Of a stretch of 33,683 nucleotides of DNA, positions 32,531 to 33,683 are shown piece after piece. Made by a program: the position numbers and the translations under genes. Where the stretch lies: NCBI GenBank assembly GCA_014879545.1, contig JACSRV010000135.1:1-33683 (forward strand), in the 5' to 3' direction. Each line of letters starts with the position of its first letter. The stretch's first letter is position 1. The notes beneath the pieces were generated by a model, which saw nothing but the letters and a program-made list of their open reading frames with translations, did no database searches and was not told where the DNA came from. The stretch comes from Chitinophagaceae bacterium (GTDB taxonomy: Bacteria; Bacteroidota; Bacteroidia; Chitinophagales; Chitinophagaceae).

Positions 32531-33683
32531 CTATGCTTTGGGCTTCACGCGCATACCCTCCAGGAAGGTGAGTACGTCCTTCATCCTTCGGATCCTGTCT
32601 ACTACCAGCAGGAAGTTTTTCCCAACCTGTTTCAGACGTGCATTAATGGTGCGATTCTGTATGTAGGCGAGGATATGATTGAAGGTCTCTGATTCGAAAT
32701 ACGGAGAATCGGGATTGCTGACAAAATACAGGCGCATCTGCTCATTCTTTAGTATCAGCTTCTCAAAGCCCAGCTGACAGGCTATCTGCCTGCTGCGCAA
32801 TGTAGTGAACAGATCTTCCACCTGCGGCGGTATCGGGCCGAACCTATCCTGCAGCTCCAGCGCGAACTTATTCAGCTCTTCATCAGTCTCCAGATCATCG
32901 AGCTGCGTGTACAGCGATAGACGTTCGGTGATATTTTCCACGTACGTATCAGGTATCAGTATCTCCAGATCCGTATCAATAGTACAGTCGCTCACAAAGT
33001 CCTGCTTGCGCTCCAGCTCTTCTTTGAAGACATCTTTAAAGTCTGTGGTGCGCAGTTCACGCATCGCTTCGGCCAATATCTTCTGGTACATTTCAAAGCC
33101 TATCTCGGCAATGAAGCCACTCTGCTCGCCACCCAGCAAGTTGCCGGCACCACGGATATCCAGGTCGCGCATGGCTATCTGGAACCCACTACCCAATTCG
33201 TTAAACTGCTCCAATGTCTGAAGGCGTTTGCGACTATCGCCCGGCAACAGGCTCATTGGTGGAGCCAACAAGTAACAGAATGCCTTTTTATTGCTACGCC
33301 CCACCCTGCCCCTCAACTGGTGCAGATCGCTGAGGCCAAACTGATGGGCGTTGTTGACGATGATGGTATTGGCATTAGCAATGTCCACACCGCTCTCCAC
33401 AATGTTGGTACAGCACAGCACATCATATTCCTTCTCAATAAACTTGTATAACGCATCTTCAAGCTGATGTCCTTCCATCTGCCCGTGTGCCATACCTATG
33501 CTGAGGTCGGGACACAGGTTGCGCAGTAAGGTCATCATCTCCGGCAGACTCTGCACCCTGTTGTGTATGAAGAATACCTGGCCGCCTCGCTCTGTCTCGT
33601 AGTAAATAGCTTCTCTGATAGCATATTCATCAAATACCAGCACCTCGGTGTGCACCGGTTGTCGGTTTGGCGGCGGCGTATTG
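32531..33683 (-). CDS. mfd: transcription-repair coupling factor Mfd (partial, 5' end off window)
   Basis: The last 384 or so residues of Mfd, which removes stalled RNA polymerase and recruits UvrA for repair. The frame stays open to the right edge (NTPPPNRQPVHTEV before the internal GTG), so the N-terminal and first helicase part are outside. Seen: QVFFIHNRVQ, the second RecA-like domain with VLCCTNIVESGVDIANANTIIV and motif VI QLRGRVGRS, the TRG-type segment GSGFQIAMRDLDIRGAGNLLGGEQSG, and the C-terminal D7 domain (from about LEILIPDTYVENITERL). These motifs make the call secure. Confidence 0.97.
   Translation of the reverse strand, partial: NTPPPNRQPVHTEVLVFDEYAIREAIYYETERGGQVFFIHNRVQSLPEMMTLLRNLCPDLSIGMAHGQMEGHQLEDALYKFIEKEYDVLCCTNIVESGVDIANANTIIVNNAHQFGLSDLHQLRGRVGRSNKKAFCYLLAPPMSLLPGDSRKRLQTLEQFNELGSGFQIAMRDLDIRGAGNLLGGEQSGFIAEIGFEMYQKILAEAMRELRTTDFKDVFKEELERKQDFVSDCTIDTDLEILIPDTYVENITERLSLYTQLDDLETDEELNKFALELQDRFGPIPPQVEDLFTTLRSRQIACQLGFEKLILKNEQMRLYFVSNPDSPYFESETFNHILAYIQNRTINARLKQVGKNFLLVVDRIRRMKDVLTFLEGMRVKPKA

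Noticed and set aside
33653-33655. GTG at 33655 as the start of a separate helicase gene
   Set aside because: The frame continues open to the window edge with NTPPPNRQPV, a conserved Mfd segment, so the GTG is an internal codon of a truncated mfd.

Overview
The window looks like a chromosomal segment of a Bacteroidota bacterium, most likely of the Chitinophagia type. Lineage markers seen in the sequence are two GldN/PorN-like proteins, a secreted NHL-repeat protein with a type IX secretion (T9SS) C-terminal sorting domain, a DUF4271 membrane protein, a GLPGLI-family protein beside an outer-membrane beta-barrel protein, a fused alpha/beta 2-oxoacid dehydrogenase E1, and eight perfect TAnnTTTG (-7) promoter elements close upstream of start codons. 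No rRNA, tRNA, CRISPR array or insertion sequence was recognised.

Layout, left to right. (1) 1-2059, minus strand: the 5' part of a DUF4271 gene, a small secreted protein of unknown function, and an enoyl-CoA hydratase of PaaG type. (2) 2060-6404 is an accessory region. A gene-poor stretch carries short palindromic and low-complexity repeats. It is followed by two tandem lipoprotein genes with a near-identical start and a strongly diverged mature part, and then by an AT-rich two-gene unit (AAA ATPase plus RloB-like protein) resembling the abortive-infection system AbiL/RloAB. (3) 6405-13673, minus strand: B12-dependent ribonucleotide reductase nrdJ with a clear terminator, a DUF4397 lipoprotein, a TPR sensor histidine kinase and a DsbA/FrnE-like oxidoreductase. 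(4) 13732-19600: a small lipoprotein (plus), two overlapping GldN-like genes, the biotin genes bioB-bioF-bioD (overlapping, no bioA here) and hemW (all minus). (5) 19713-26575: fused E1, a lipoprotein, an orphan response regulator (minus), the NHL/T9SS cargo protein, and a metallo-beta-lactamase/rhodanese protein. (6) 26574-33683: a FUSC-family membrane protein (minus), divergent from an outer-membrane beta-barrel protein plus GLPGLI gene, then the 3' part of mfd (minus, runs off the right edge).

Most genes are housekeeping or typical Bacteroidota envelope functions. The most unusual parts are the RloAB-like unit, whose second protein carries a Cys/His-rich insert and an extra C-terminal domain; the twin lipoproteins embedded in hairpin repeats beside it; the pair of GldN paralogues behind the biotin operon; and three genes in which a perfect -7 element lies exactly four bases before the ATG, which predicts leaderless mRNAs. 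All functional calls are from reading protein motifs by eye; no database search was run.
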